Positions 1-5,227 of a stretch of 5,227 bases of DNA are shown piece after piece. Both the position numbers and the translations under genes were made by a program. Under the pieces are notes generated by a model. That model was not told the origin of the DNA. It searched no databases and saw only the letters and a program-made list of their open reading frames with translations. Within the stretch, counting starts at the first letter, position 1. Each line of letters opens with the position of its first letter. This stretch comes from Desulfobacterales bacterium C00003060. Lineage in GTDB: Bacteria > Desulfobacterota > Desulfobacteria > Desulfobacterales > C00003060. Location: NCBI GenBank assembly GCA_001751085.1, contig MAXP01000196.1, forward strand, positions 14,436 to 19,662, in the 5' to 3' direction.

Positions 1-540
1 GGGAAGATTGTTGCGGAAACACAAAGCCTGTTCGACCACTTCAAAGATCCCTTGTTGTATCGGGAGAAAGAGCTTTTACTCCATAGCCTTGGTGAGCAGG
101 ACATCAATCTTGATGTAGTAAGTCTTGGAAGGTACAAGGACAAATTCGCCTATGTTATCGGGGCCAAATACCCTGATGAATCCGTGCCCCAGATTTGGAT
201 TGAAAAGAACACCTTCAGGCCGATAAGATACGTTTTGAAGGGGGGCGGCTTCGATGGTGCACCTTTGGAAGAAATCGAGTATTCGGACTACAAGGCTTTG
301 GACAAGAAAAAATGGTGGTATCCGACACGGATAGTTTTTTATCAGAATGGCCGTCCGGATAGAGTGTATGTATTGAAGAGTTATACAGTCAATCCAAATC
401 TGTCCGAGCAGTTGTTCGACATTGCCTATCTCAAAACAGTGTACAAGCCGATTGCCTCCACTCAGCAATCACCTTCACCCACATCGGAAGTGGATGATGT
501 CAAAAAAGCCATCAGGGATTTCACAAAGATATTTGAATAA
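1..540 (+). CDS. LolA-like (outer-membrane lipoprotein-sorting-type) protein, 3' part
   Basis: The reading frame is open from the first base of the window to a TAA at 538-540, so the true start lies upstream and only the C-terminal 179 residues are visible. The TTG at 52 is an ordinary internal Leu codon, not a start. The visible part resembles the second half of the LolA/LolB-type beta-fold: the strand pair [14 protein letters not shown] (visible residues 63-76), in the style of 'P-x-LWIDxxTxxPxR', followed by EIEYSDYK and [12 protein letters not shown] (about 91-114). These proteins bind a lipid or lipoprotein acyl group in the periplasm, so an envelope role is inferred; the signal peptide would be outside the window. 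The tail has a Pro/Ser/Thr-rich stretch (about 151-162) and ends in a short helix-like segment rich in Lys and Phe. The stop overlaps the murA start by one base (TAATG), which suggests one operon and coupled translation. It is not canonical LolA with confidence. A DUF-type LolA relative is equally possible. Confidence 0.7.
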   Translation, partial: GKIVAETQSLFDHFKDPLLYREKELLLHSLGEQDINLDVVSLGRYKDKFAYVIGAKYPDESVPQIWIEKNTFRPIRYVLKGGGFDGAPLEEIEYSDYKALDKKKWWYPTRIVFYQNGRPDRVYVLKSYTVNPNLSEQLFDIAYLKTVYKPIASTQQSPSPTSEVDDVKKAIRDFTKIFE

Positions 541-1793
541 TGGAAAAAATCGTGATTGAAGGAGGGCACCGCCTGGAAGGTACGGTAACCGTCAGCGGAG
601 CAAAGAACGCAGCGCTTCCCATATTGATCTCTGCCCTCCTAACCGATGGCTGGAACACCTTTCATAATGTGCCTGACCTTAGAGATACCAGAACGATCAA
701 GAGGTTACTTGGTGACCTTGGGGCCAAGGTCGAATCCAGTGGAAGTGTAGTAAAGATAAATGCCGGTGGGCTGAATAATTATGAGGCCCCATATGACCTG
801 GTTCGCACCATGCGTGCCTCGGTCCTCGTTCTGGGACCATTGCTGGCCCGCCTTGGACGAGCTCGTGTTTCCTTACCAGGGGGGTGTGCTATCGGTGCCC
901 GTCCCATTAACCTTCATCTCAGGGGTCTGGAGGAACTTGGGGTATTCATCTCTCTGGAGCATGGCTATATCGAGGCGCATGCCAGCTCATTAAAGGGGGC
1001 TGACATATATTTTGACATTGTCACCGTAACCGGAACGGAAAACCTTATGATGGCGGCTGTGCTGGCCAAAGGGGTCACCACCTTGAGGAATGCGGCTCGT
1101 GAGCCCGAGGTCGTAGCCTTGGCAGATGCCCTGAACCGGATGGGTGCCCGGATCACCGGTGTTGGTACCCCGGTGATTACAATATCAGGTGTTGAGGCAC
1201 TGAAGCCGATTTCTTATCATGTTATACCAGACAGGATTGAGGCCGGCACTTTCATGGTTGCCGCTGCTGTGACCAGTGGCAATATCAAGATCGTAGGCTG
1301 TGAACCCAACCATAACCGGGCCTTAATCCACAAATTGCAGCAGGCAGGCATAACGGTTGAGCAAGAATCAGACGGCCTTCGTGTAGTCGGCACGGAGGCT
1401 ATTTGCGGCGTGGATGTCAAAACCCTCCCCTATCCCGGGTTTCCTACTGACATGCAGGCCCAGCTAATGGTGCTCATGTGTGTGGCAAACGGTTTGAGCG
1501 TTATCTCTGAGACTATCTTTGAGAATCGGTTCATTCATGTAAGTGAGCTTCAGCGTATGGGCGCAGACATCACGGTGTCCGGCAGTGCGGCTGTGGTCAG
1601 GGGGGGCAGGCGCTTGACAGGAGCACCGGTTATGGCCACAGACCTGAGGGCAAGCGCTTCGCTCATCATAGCAGGACTGGCTGCAGAGGGTACCACCGAG
1701 GTCTCCAGGGTTTATCATATAGACCGGGGATATGAGTGCATTGAGAAAAAGCTCGCTCTACTCGGTGGGCATTTGTGGCGTACTCAGGCCTGA
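540..1793 (+). CDS. murA: UDP-N-acetylglucosamine 1-carboxyvinyltransferase
   Basis: MurA transfers enolpyruvate from phosphoenolpyruvate to the 3'-OH of UDP-GlcNAc in the cytoplasm, the first committed step of peptidoglycan precursor synthesis. The 417-residue length fits the family (E. coli 419). Active-site residues are in place: K22/N23 in [10 protein letters not shown]92, the PEP-attacking Cys116 in [11 protein letters not shown] (E. coli Cys115, the fosfomycin target), R121, D304 in FPTDMQAQ, R330 in FENRF, D368-L369-R370 in TDLRAS, and R396 in HIDRGYE. Because Cys is kept rather than Asp, the enzyme should be fosfomycin-sensitive in principle (inference). The ATG at 540 is chosen because MEKIVIEGG is the usual MurA N-terminus. 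It overlaps the upstream stop by one base. There is no strong Shine-Dalgarno just before it, so translation is probably coupled to the LolA-like gene. No frameshift or missing motif is visible. The C-terminal GGHLWRTQA is slightly divergent but harmless. Confidence 0.98.
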   Translation: MEKIVIEGGHRLEGTVTVSGAKNAALPILISALLTDGWNTFHNVPDLRDTRTIKRLLGDLGAKVESSGSVVKINAGGLNNYEAPYDLVRTMRASVLVLGPLLARLGRARVSLPGGCAIGARPINLHLRGLEELGVFISLEHGYIEAHASSLKGADIYFDIVTVTGTENLMMAAVLAKGVTTLRNAAREPEVVALADALNRMGARITGVGTPVITISGVEALKPISYHVIPDRIEAGTFMVAAAVTSGNIKIVGCEPNHNRALIHKLQQAGITVEQESDGLRVVGTEAICGVDVKTLPYPGFPTDMQAQLMVLMCVANGLSVISETIFENRFIHVSELQRMGADITVSGSAAVVRGGRRLTGAPVMATDLRASASLIIAGLAAEGTTEVSRVYHIDRGYECIEKKLALLGGHLWRTQA

Positions 1794-4261
1794 CCGGTCA
1801 AACCGACATGCACGCCTGTGAATCGTCACAGGTGTATGATAGGCCCCTGATTCCCCTGTTCCTGGCCTTCATGACAGGAATAGGAGTGGCTTTTTTGCTG
1901 CGCGACTTTTCCGGCCCGTTTCTTGCTGCTACAGTCTTCCTGTTTTCTCTCCTTATTGTTTGGAAGTGGCAAAAGGTCCGCTTTCTTTCCCTTTTCCTTC
2001 CCCTTTTACTTTTCTTTGTCCTTGGTTACTGGAGCCTTCAAAGTTGGACCTTGCCACGACTTCCCGAAAACCATGTATCCCGTTTTGTCGATTACAGACC
2101 GTGGCACATTATTGGCACATTGGACAGCCAGCCGGAACTTTTCCATGAACAAACACGTTTCATCCTGAGAGCGGAATCCCTGCAACGGAGAGGCTTCTTT
2201 TGCAAGGTAAGCGGTGCCGTGCGCGTGACAATACGAGAGCGTGTTCCCTGGCTGCGGTTAGGTGATCGTGTGGTGTGTTTCGCAAAGCTTAAAGAGATCC
2301 GCAACTTCAATAACCAGGGCGGTTTTGACTACCGGAGGTTTCTGGCCTTTCGAGGAATATGGGCGCTTGCTACTGTTTCCAGGGAAAGTTTAGTCGTTAA
2401 GCTGCATCCTGCGAAGACCTGTGTTTTTCGGCAGGCAATAGATCGCTCAAGGCAGGCGGTATCCAGCCTGATTGACAGGGCTGCCTCTGAAGACCCCGAA
2501 GATGTAAGGGGAATCCTAAAGGCACTCCTTATCGGGAATCGAAGCGAGGTACCTCAGAAGATTAGAGATGTTTTCAACCGGATCGGAACCGCCCACCTCT
2601 TGGCCATCTCAGGGCTTCACATAGGTATGGTGGCAACCCTTGCCTTTTTGGGCTTTCGTTTTGTCCTGGCACGATCCCAAAGGGTTCTGTTGGCTGCATG
2701 GCCCGCAAAAGGTGCTGCCCTGCTAAGTCTTTTTCCAGTCCTTTTTTATGGCTTTCTGGCCGGCATGTCCCCTGCCACCCAGCGATCTGTCATCATGGTG
2801 ATGGTCTTTTTAATGGCCCTGGTATTCGAAAAGGAACAAGATTCCATCAACACCCTAACATTGGCAGCCTTAGTGATCCTGATCATAAGTCCCACAGCTT
2901 TGTTTGAGATCTCTTTTCAGCTTTCATTTACTGCTGTATTTGCCATCCTCTATATGCTGAAGCATTTTCCGTTTGTTAATAGACTTAGGGGCGGCCCGTA
3001 CAGGGTTTACAAGCGGATGGGCCTTTTCTTGTTTGTGTCGGCATCTGCGATCTTGGGTACTCTTCCTGTAACGCTCTACTATTTCAATCAAGTATCACTC
3101 ATCGGTATCTTGACAAATTGCTTTATGGTGCCTTTAATCGGGTTTCTGGTCGTGCCGGCCGGGCTATTGGCTGTCTTGTTTTTGCCGGCTGCTGCAACCG
3201 TGTCCCTGTTGATCATGAAAGGGGCAGCGGCAATCCTGGAAGTGTGTCTGGGCCTTGCCATCTTGTTCTCAAAGTGGCCATACGCTTCCATCAGGACTGT
3301 CACCCCAACCATGATAGAGGTCGGACTATACTACGCGCTTGCGTGGGCCCTGCTTAACTGGAGGCGAACCCGTCGTGCAAGGCCCCTGCTGATTGGCCTT
3401 GCATTAGTTGTTTTGGCAGATGTCGGCTATTGGGCGGGCAAGCGGTATGGACGCAGGGAGTTGAGGATGACTGTGATTGATGTGGGTCAGGGGAGCTCAA
3501 CTCTAATGGAACTTCCCGGCGGTCCCTGTATACTGACGGATGGCGGAGGGTTTTGCGGCAGTCGTTTTGATATGGGGGCTCGGGTAGTGGGGCCCTTTTT
3601 GTGGAAAAGAAAGATCGCGACCGTTGAAATCCTTGTCCTTTCTCACCCGGATTCGGACCATTTGAACGGGCTGCTGTTTATTGCACGGCACTTCAATGTC
3701 CAGGAGGTATGGATGAACCGGGAGCATACGGACACTGAGTCCTACCGGGATTTTCTGGAAATCATCTCAGAAAAGGATATCAGCATAGTGGGCCCAAGGG
3801 ATCTTACGAGACCGCGAATGATCAATGGGGTTCGATTTCAGACACTCTATCCCCCGGTAGATTTTTTGGAAAGGAAGGCTATGGAAGAGTGGCGCACCCG
3901 AAATAATAACTCCCTTGTGCTGAAGGCCTCATTTCGAAACATATCATTCCTCCTCCCCGGAGACATTGAGGCCGAGGCTGAAAAGGAACTTGTCTCCTTG
4001 GACTGCACAATCCTTAAGAGCAATGTGCTCTTGGTTCCTCACCACGGAAGCCGGACTTCAAGCACCCCTGAGTTTCTGAAATGCGTTGCCCCTGACATCG
4101 CTGTAATATCATCAGGATGGAAGAACATATTCGGGTTTCCCCATCAGAAGACGCTCAAACGTTACCAGGCTCGGGGATGTCACGTATTTCGTGTTGATCA
4201 TCAGGGCGCTATTACCATAACCACGGACGGGACATACCTAACAGTGAAACCTTTTTTTTAG
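1775..4261 (+). CDS. comEC: DNA internalization-related competence protein ComEC/Rec2
   Basis: ComEC forms the inner-membrane channel through which single-stranded DNA enters during natural transformation. All three family domains are present in this 828-residue reading. First, N-terminal membrane helices (about 24-88) are followed by the DUF4131 OB-type domain (about 105-210), with the typical RLGDRV and [12 protein letters not shown] segments. Second, the Competence membrane domain (about 245-500) opens with [10 protein letters not shown] and the hallmark [12 protein letters not shown] (274-285), then many hydrophobic helices including two at 514-552. Third, a metallo-beta-lactamase domain (about 564-815) has VIDVGQGSS (567-575), the metal-site motif HPDSDH (624-629), LLPGD (726-730), VPHHGSR (754-760) and FPH (788-790). 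This domain is proposed to degrade the non-transported strand. Length is normal (about 750-850). The start is uncertain. GTG 1775 has GGTGGG at 1764-1769 and overlaps murA by 19 bases. ATG 1808 and GTG 1832 are alternatives, and the family usually starts only a few residues before RPLIP. The function is confident; actual transformability is not shown. Confidence 0.96.
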   Translation: MAYSGLTGQTDMHACESSQVYDRPLIPLFLAFMTGIGVAFLLRDFSGPFLAATVFLFSLLIVWKWQKVRFLSLFLPLLLFFVLGYWSLQSWTLPRLPENHVSRFVDYRPWHIIGTLDSQPELFHEQTRFILRAESLQRRGFFCKVSGAVRVTIRERVPWLRLGDRVVCFAKLKEIRNFNNQGGFDYRRFLAFRGIWALATVSRESLVVKLHPAKTCVFRQAIDRSRQAVSSLIDRAASEDPEDVRGILKALLIGNRSEVPQKIRDVFNRIGTAHLLAISGLHIGMVATLAFLGFRFVLARSQRVLLAAWPAKGAALLSLFPVLFYGFLAGMSPATQRSVIMVMVFLMALVFEKEQDSINTLTLAALVILIISPTALFEISFQLSFTAVFAILYMLKHFPFVNRLRGGPYRVYKRMGLFLFVSASAILGTLPVTLYYFNQVSLIGILTNCFMVPLIGFLVVPAGLLAVLFLPAAATVSLLIMKGAAAILEVCLGLAILFSKWPYASIRTVTPTMIEVGLYYALAWALLNWRRTRRARPLLIGLALVVLADVGYWAGKRYGRRELRMTVIDVGQGSSTLMELPGGPCILTDGGGFCGSRFDMGARVVGPFLWKRKIATVEILVLSHPDSDHLNGLLFIARHFNVQEVWMNREHTDTESYRDFLEIISEKDISIVGPRDLTRPRMINGVRFQTLYPPVDFLERKAMEEWRTRNNNSLVLKASFRNISFLLPGDIEAEAEKELVSLDCTILKSNVLLVPHHGSRTSSTPEFLKCVAPDIAVISSGWKNIFGFPHQKTLKRYQARGCHVFRVDHQGAITITTDGTYLTVKPFF

Positions 4262-4272
4262 AGGTAGAAATT

Positions 4273-4485
4273 GTGGTGAAGAGTCGTTTATGGTTTGGTT
4301 GGATTCCAGGAAATTTGAACAGGATACGGACTGTCTATATTTCTTTCAGAAAGGCAGGGAAGAAGGATATCAAGCTTAGAGGAGAAATTTTGAGCAAAAG
4401 GGAGTTACAGGCACCCAGAAGGGCTTTTTTGGGGCAGGAATGGAAATATTCATCGAAAACCCGACTTGATATTATTATCCGATAA
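4273..4485 (+). CDS. Doubtful small hypothetical ORF, 70 codons
   Basis: I do not recognise this product. The GTG at 4273 is preceded by GAGGT (4261-4265) at a good spacing of 7 bases, and a second GTG follows at 4276. An internal TTG at 4390 also has a good GGAG five bases upstream and would give only 31 residues (beginning SKRELQAPRRAF). The predicted protein is strongly basic (many Arg and Lys, few acidic residues), has no signal peptide, no membrane helix and no motif that I know, and ends inside an AT-rich palindromic stretch. The overlapping frame from ATG 4290 gives an equally plausible short peptide. Most likely this is non-coding sequence or the remnant of a gene. It would be co-directional with comEC, 11 bases after its stop. 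Confidence 0.18.
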   Translation: MVKSRLWFGWIPGNLNRIRTVYISFRKAGKKDIKLRGEILSKRELQAPRRAFLGQEWKYSSKTRLDIIIR

Positions 4486-4487
4486 TA
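4473..4487. repeat. 15-base palindrome, TATTATC-C-GATAATA
   Basis: The two 7-base arms are perfectly complementary around a single central C. After one mismatch, two further bases on each side also pair. The loop is too short for an RNA hairpin of this size, so a DNA-binding site (dimer operator) is the more natural reading if it is functional at all. It lies about 105 bases upstream of tRNA-Thr in an AT-rich stretch, where an upstream promoter element or activator site would be expected. The arms resemble AT-rich GATAAT hexamers, but the arrangement is not a standard Fur box. Chance occurrence in AT-rich DNA remains possible. Confidence 0.35.
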
Positions 4488-4590
4488 TTAAGTATATTAG
4501 TTTTTGTCGTTAGGGTGCATAAGAATGTAGTCTTATCATGGAAAGTCGCACATACTTTTTGACGGTTTTGTTTTTTCGTGCCTTGGCGGG

Positions 4591-4666
4591 GCCAGCGTAG
4601 CTCAGTTGGTAGAGCTGCTGATTTGTAATCAGTCGGTCGGGGGTTCGAGTCCCTCCGCTGGCTCCA
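4591..4666 (+). tRNA. tRNA-Thr (anticodon TGT)
   Basis: This 76-base gene folds into a full cloverleaf. The acceptor GCCAGCG pairs with CGCTGGC, followed by discriminator T and an encoded CCA. The D arm is GCTC/GAGC with an 8-base loop containing GG. The anticodon stem GCTGA/TCAGT has one G-T pair and encloses the loop TTTGTAA, placing TGT at 4624-4626. The T stem GGGGG/CCCTC encloses TTCGAGT. It reads the Thr codon ACA (and, by wobble, other ACN). It is the first of four tRNAs upstream of the EF-Tu gene, corresponding in position to E. coli thrU. Confidence 0.98.
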
Positions 4667-4729
4667 TTATCGATTTCGGAGTGATGTGTCAGGTGTGGAG
4701 TAGTTGGTTTACATTCCGCAATTAGAGTG

Positions 4730-4814
4730 GGAGGGGTTCCCGAGTGGCCAAAGGGAACAGACTGTAAATCTGTCGGCGACGCCTTCGGAGGTTCGAATCC
4801 TCCCCCCTCCACCA
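4730..4814 (+). tRNA. tRNA-Tyr (anticodon GTA)
   Basis: This is an 85-base class II tRNA, the same length as E. coli tRNA-Tyr and very similar to it. The acceptor GGAGGGG pairs perfectly with CCCCTCC, followed by discriminator A and an encoded CCA. The D stem is CCC/GGG, the anticodon stem ACAGA/TCTGT, and the loop CTGTAAA gives GTA at 4764-4766. A 13-base long variable arm contains a GGC/GCC stem, as expected for Tyr. The T arm is GGAGG-TTCGAAT-CCTCC. It reads UAC and UAU. It sits 63 bases after tRNA-Thr(TGT) and corresponds in position to E. coli tyrU. Confidence 0.98.
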
Positions 4815-4922
4815 ACCCCCTATATTGAGTGGTGTTTTTGCAACCTGGTGACATTATGGCCATTTGTTTTTCAGGTGTTAAAGAGTTAGTAGAAGATCTG
4901 TGAGTTCGGTGACGAGTTGAGT

Positions 4923-4999
4923 GCGGGAATAGCTCAGTTGGCTAGAGCATCAGCCTTCCAAGCTGAGGGTCGCGGGTTCGAGTCCCGTTTCCCGCTCCA
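4923..4999 (+). tRNA. tRNA-Gly (anticodon TCC)
   Basis: This 77-base gene folds into a full cloverleaf. The acceptor GCGGGAA pairs with TTCCCGC, followed by discriminator T and an encoded CCA. The D arm GCTC/GAGC carries a 9-base loop. The anticodon stem TCAGC/GCTGA encloses CTTCCAA, giving TCC at 4957-4959, and the T arm is GCGGG-TTCGAGT-CCCGT with a G-T pair. It reads GGA and GGG. It is separated from tRNA-Tyr by 108 bases in which I see no gene and no clear promoter, and corresponds in position to E. coli glyT. Confidence 0.98.
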
Positions 5000-5018
5000 T
5001 CATCAAATTGCTTTGCAG

Positions 5019-5095
5019 GCCCACGTAGCTCAGGAGGTAGAGCACTTCCTTGGTAAGGAAGGGGTTCACCGGTTCGAATCCGGTCGTGGGCTCCA
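5019..5095 (+). tRNA. tRNA-Thr (anticodon GGT)
   Basis: The acceptor GCCCACG pairs with CGTGGGC, followed by discriminator T and an encoded CCA. The D arm is GCTC/GAGC with loop AGGAGGTA. The anticodon stem CTTCC/GGAAG encloses TTGGTAA, giving GGT at 5052-5054, and the T arm is ACCGG-TTCGAAT-CCGGT. It reads ACC and ACU. It follows tRNA-Gly by only 19 bases and lies 55 bases before the EF-Tu start, like E. coli thrT before tufB. One oddity: the variable loop GGGTTC (5062-5067) has six bases where class I tRNAs normally have four or five, making the gene 77 rather than 76 bases long. All stems are otherwise perfect, so the gene is probably functional or carries a one-base sequencing insertion. 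Confidence 0.96.
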
Positions 5096-5138
5096 GAAAA
5101 GAGAGTAAGACCCAGGGGACTCAACGAATAACAAGACC

Positions 5139-5150
5139 GGGGGAAGGAAG
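5139..5150 (+). promoter_or_regulatory. Ribosome binding site of the EF-Tu gene
   Basis: A purine-only run GGGGGAAGGAAG ends directly at the ATG. The part most likely to pair with 16S rRNA is GGGGGAAGG, since the AAGGA core alone would sit unusually close (2 bases) to the start codon. It fixes the start at 5151. The 55-base leader between tRNA-Thr(GGT) and the ATG shows no hairpin of note. Confidence 0.7.
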
Positions 5151-5227
5151 ATGGCGAAGAAGAAGTTTGAGCGTTTGAAGCCTCATGTGAATGTTGGCAC
5201 TATTGGGCATATTGACCATGGTAAGAC
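5151..5227 (+). CDS. tuf: Translation elongation factor Tu, N-terminal fragment
   Basis: Only 25 complete codons are visible before the window ends, but they are diagnostic. [10 protein letters not shown] is followed by [15 protein letters not shown], the start of the EF-Tu GTPase domain, with the P-loop (G1) GHIDHGK at residues 19-25 and the expected Thr beginning at the last two bases. EF-Tu binds GTP and delivers aminoacyl-tRNA to the ribosomal A site. The start is set by the family N-terminus and by the purine-rich ribosome binding site immediately upstream. Placement directly after tRNA-Thr, -Tyr, -Gly and -Thr matches the tufB copy of other bacteria. Whether this genome has a second tuf in a str operon cannot be seen here. 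The GHIDHGK variant (Ile for Val) occurs in normal EF-Tu proteins. Confidence 0.97.
   Translation, partial: MAKKKFERLKPHVNVGTIGHIDHGK

Larger units (their letters stand above)
4262..4590. other. 329-base gap between comEC and the tRNA-tuf operon
   Basis: No convincing gene is visible here. The first two thirds contain a weak 70-codon ORF (4273-4485) and a competing frame from ATG 4290 stopped by TAG at 4377-4379. The last third turns AT-rich (about 4465-4510), with a short palindrome, and then T-rich (4556-4576) just before the first tRNA. The comEC transcript should end and the tRNA operon promoter should begin in this stretch, but neither a strong hairpin terminator nor a good sigma-70 promoter could be picked out. 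The closest terminator-like sequence is a 3-bp CCC/GGG stem followed by six T at 4413-4429. Confidence 0.6.

Noticed and set aside
557..564. Strong Shine-Dalgarno-like GAAGGAGG shortly inside murA
   Set aside because: No start codon in the murA frame follows at a suitable distance, and it encodes the conserved EGG of the MurA N-terminus.
3088..3312. Antisense ORF within comEC
   Set aside because: It is a shadow of the conserved ComEC membrane domain, with no ribosome binding site and no recognisable product. The same applies to the other ORFs overlapping murA and comEC.
4413..4429. Possible comEC terminator: CCC-AGAA-GGG-C followed by six T
   Set aside because: The stem has only three base pairs and cannot be extended without mismatches, so it is too weak to call.
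4504..4532. Promoter TTGTCG - 17 bases - TGTAGT for the tRNA operon
   Set aside because: Only four of six bases match in each box, and several equally weak combinations exist nearby (TTGATA at 4466, TTGACG at 4559 without a -10), so no single promoter can be supported.
4542..4560. AAAGT/ACTTT stem with a T-run, as a terminator
   Set aside because: Five mostly A-T pairs with a 7-base loop are unlikely to be stable, and it lies only 30 bases before a tRNA gene.
4510..4863. Minus-strand ORF with segments such as VEGGGFEPPKASPTDLQS and GGTRTPDRLITNQQ
   Set aside because: It is the antisense translation of tRNA-Tyr and tRNA-Thr(TGT). Such strings are well-known false 'hypothetical proteins' produced from tRNA genes.
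4704..4889. Plus-strand ORF containing EGFPSGQREQTVNLSATPSE
   Set aside because: This is tRNA-Tyr read as protein. The whole conserved part coincides with the cloverleaf.
4917..5108. Plus-strand ORF containing AQLARASAFQAEGRGFESR and AQEVEHFLGKEG
   Set aside because: It spans tRNA-Gly and tRNA-Thr(GGT) in sense orientation and is a common spurious tRNA translation.
4942..5124. Minus-strand ORF with GAGNGTRTRDPQLGRL
   Set aside because: It is antisense to tRNA-Gly and tRNA-Thr(GGT), another classic false protein.

Overview
The window looks like ordinary chromosomal housekeeping DNA from a Gram-negative bacterium, most likely of the Desulfobacterota (the former Deltaproteobacteria). The grounds are the EF-Tu N-terminus ([24 protein letters not shown]), a LolA-like envelope protein fragment that implies an outer membrane, and the general look of MurA and ComEC. 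The lineage is an inference from these features and was not tested by a search.

Region 1 (1-4261) is one tightly packed plus-strand gene block. It holds the 3' part of a LolA-like protein gene, then murA, then comEC. The first two genes share one base (TAATG). comEC begins either inside the end of murA (GTG 1775) or 15 bases after its stop (ATG 1808). The block joins an envelope-protein gene, the first committed enzyme of peptidoglycan precursor synthesis, and the inner-membrane DNA-uptake channel. The three are probably co-transcribed, but there is no evident biochemical link between MurA and ComEC.

Region 2 (4262-4590) is a 329-base gap with no convincing gene. It contains one weak small ORF (4273-4485) with a Shine-Dalgarno-like sequence, a competing reading in another frame that is interrupted by a TAG, and an AT-rich stretch with a 15-base palindrome (4473-4487). 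The tRNA operon promoter must lie here or further upstream, but I could not assign it confidently.

Region 3 (4591-5227) is a tRNA-tuf operon: tRNA-Thr(UGU), tRNA-Tyr(GUA), tRNA-Gly(UCC), tRNA-Thr(GGU), and then the first 77 bases of an EF-Tu gene. This is the order known from the E. coli thrU-tyrU-glyT-thrT-tufB operon. All four tRNAs encode their 3' CCA. EF-Tu carries aminoacyl-tRNAs to the ribosome, so the operon co-expresses the carrier with some of its cargo.

I found no clear sign of an undescribed system. The items most worth a second look are the 6-base variable loop of tRNA-Thr(GGU), the unexplained 4262-4590 gap with its palindrome, and the unidentified LolA-like gene coupled to murA.
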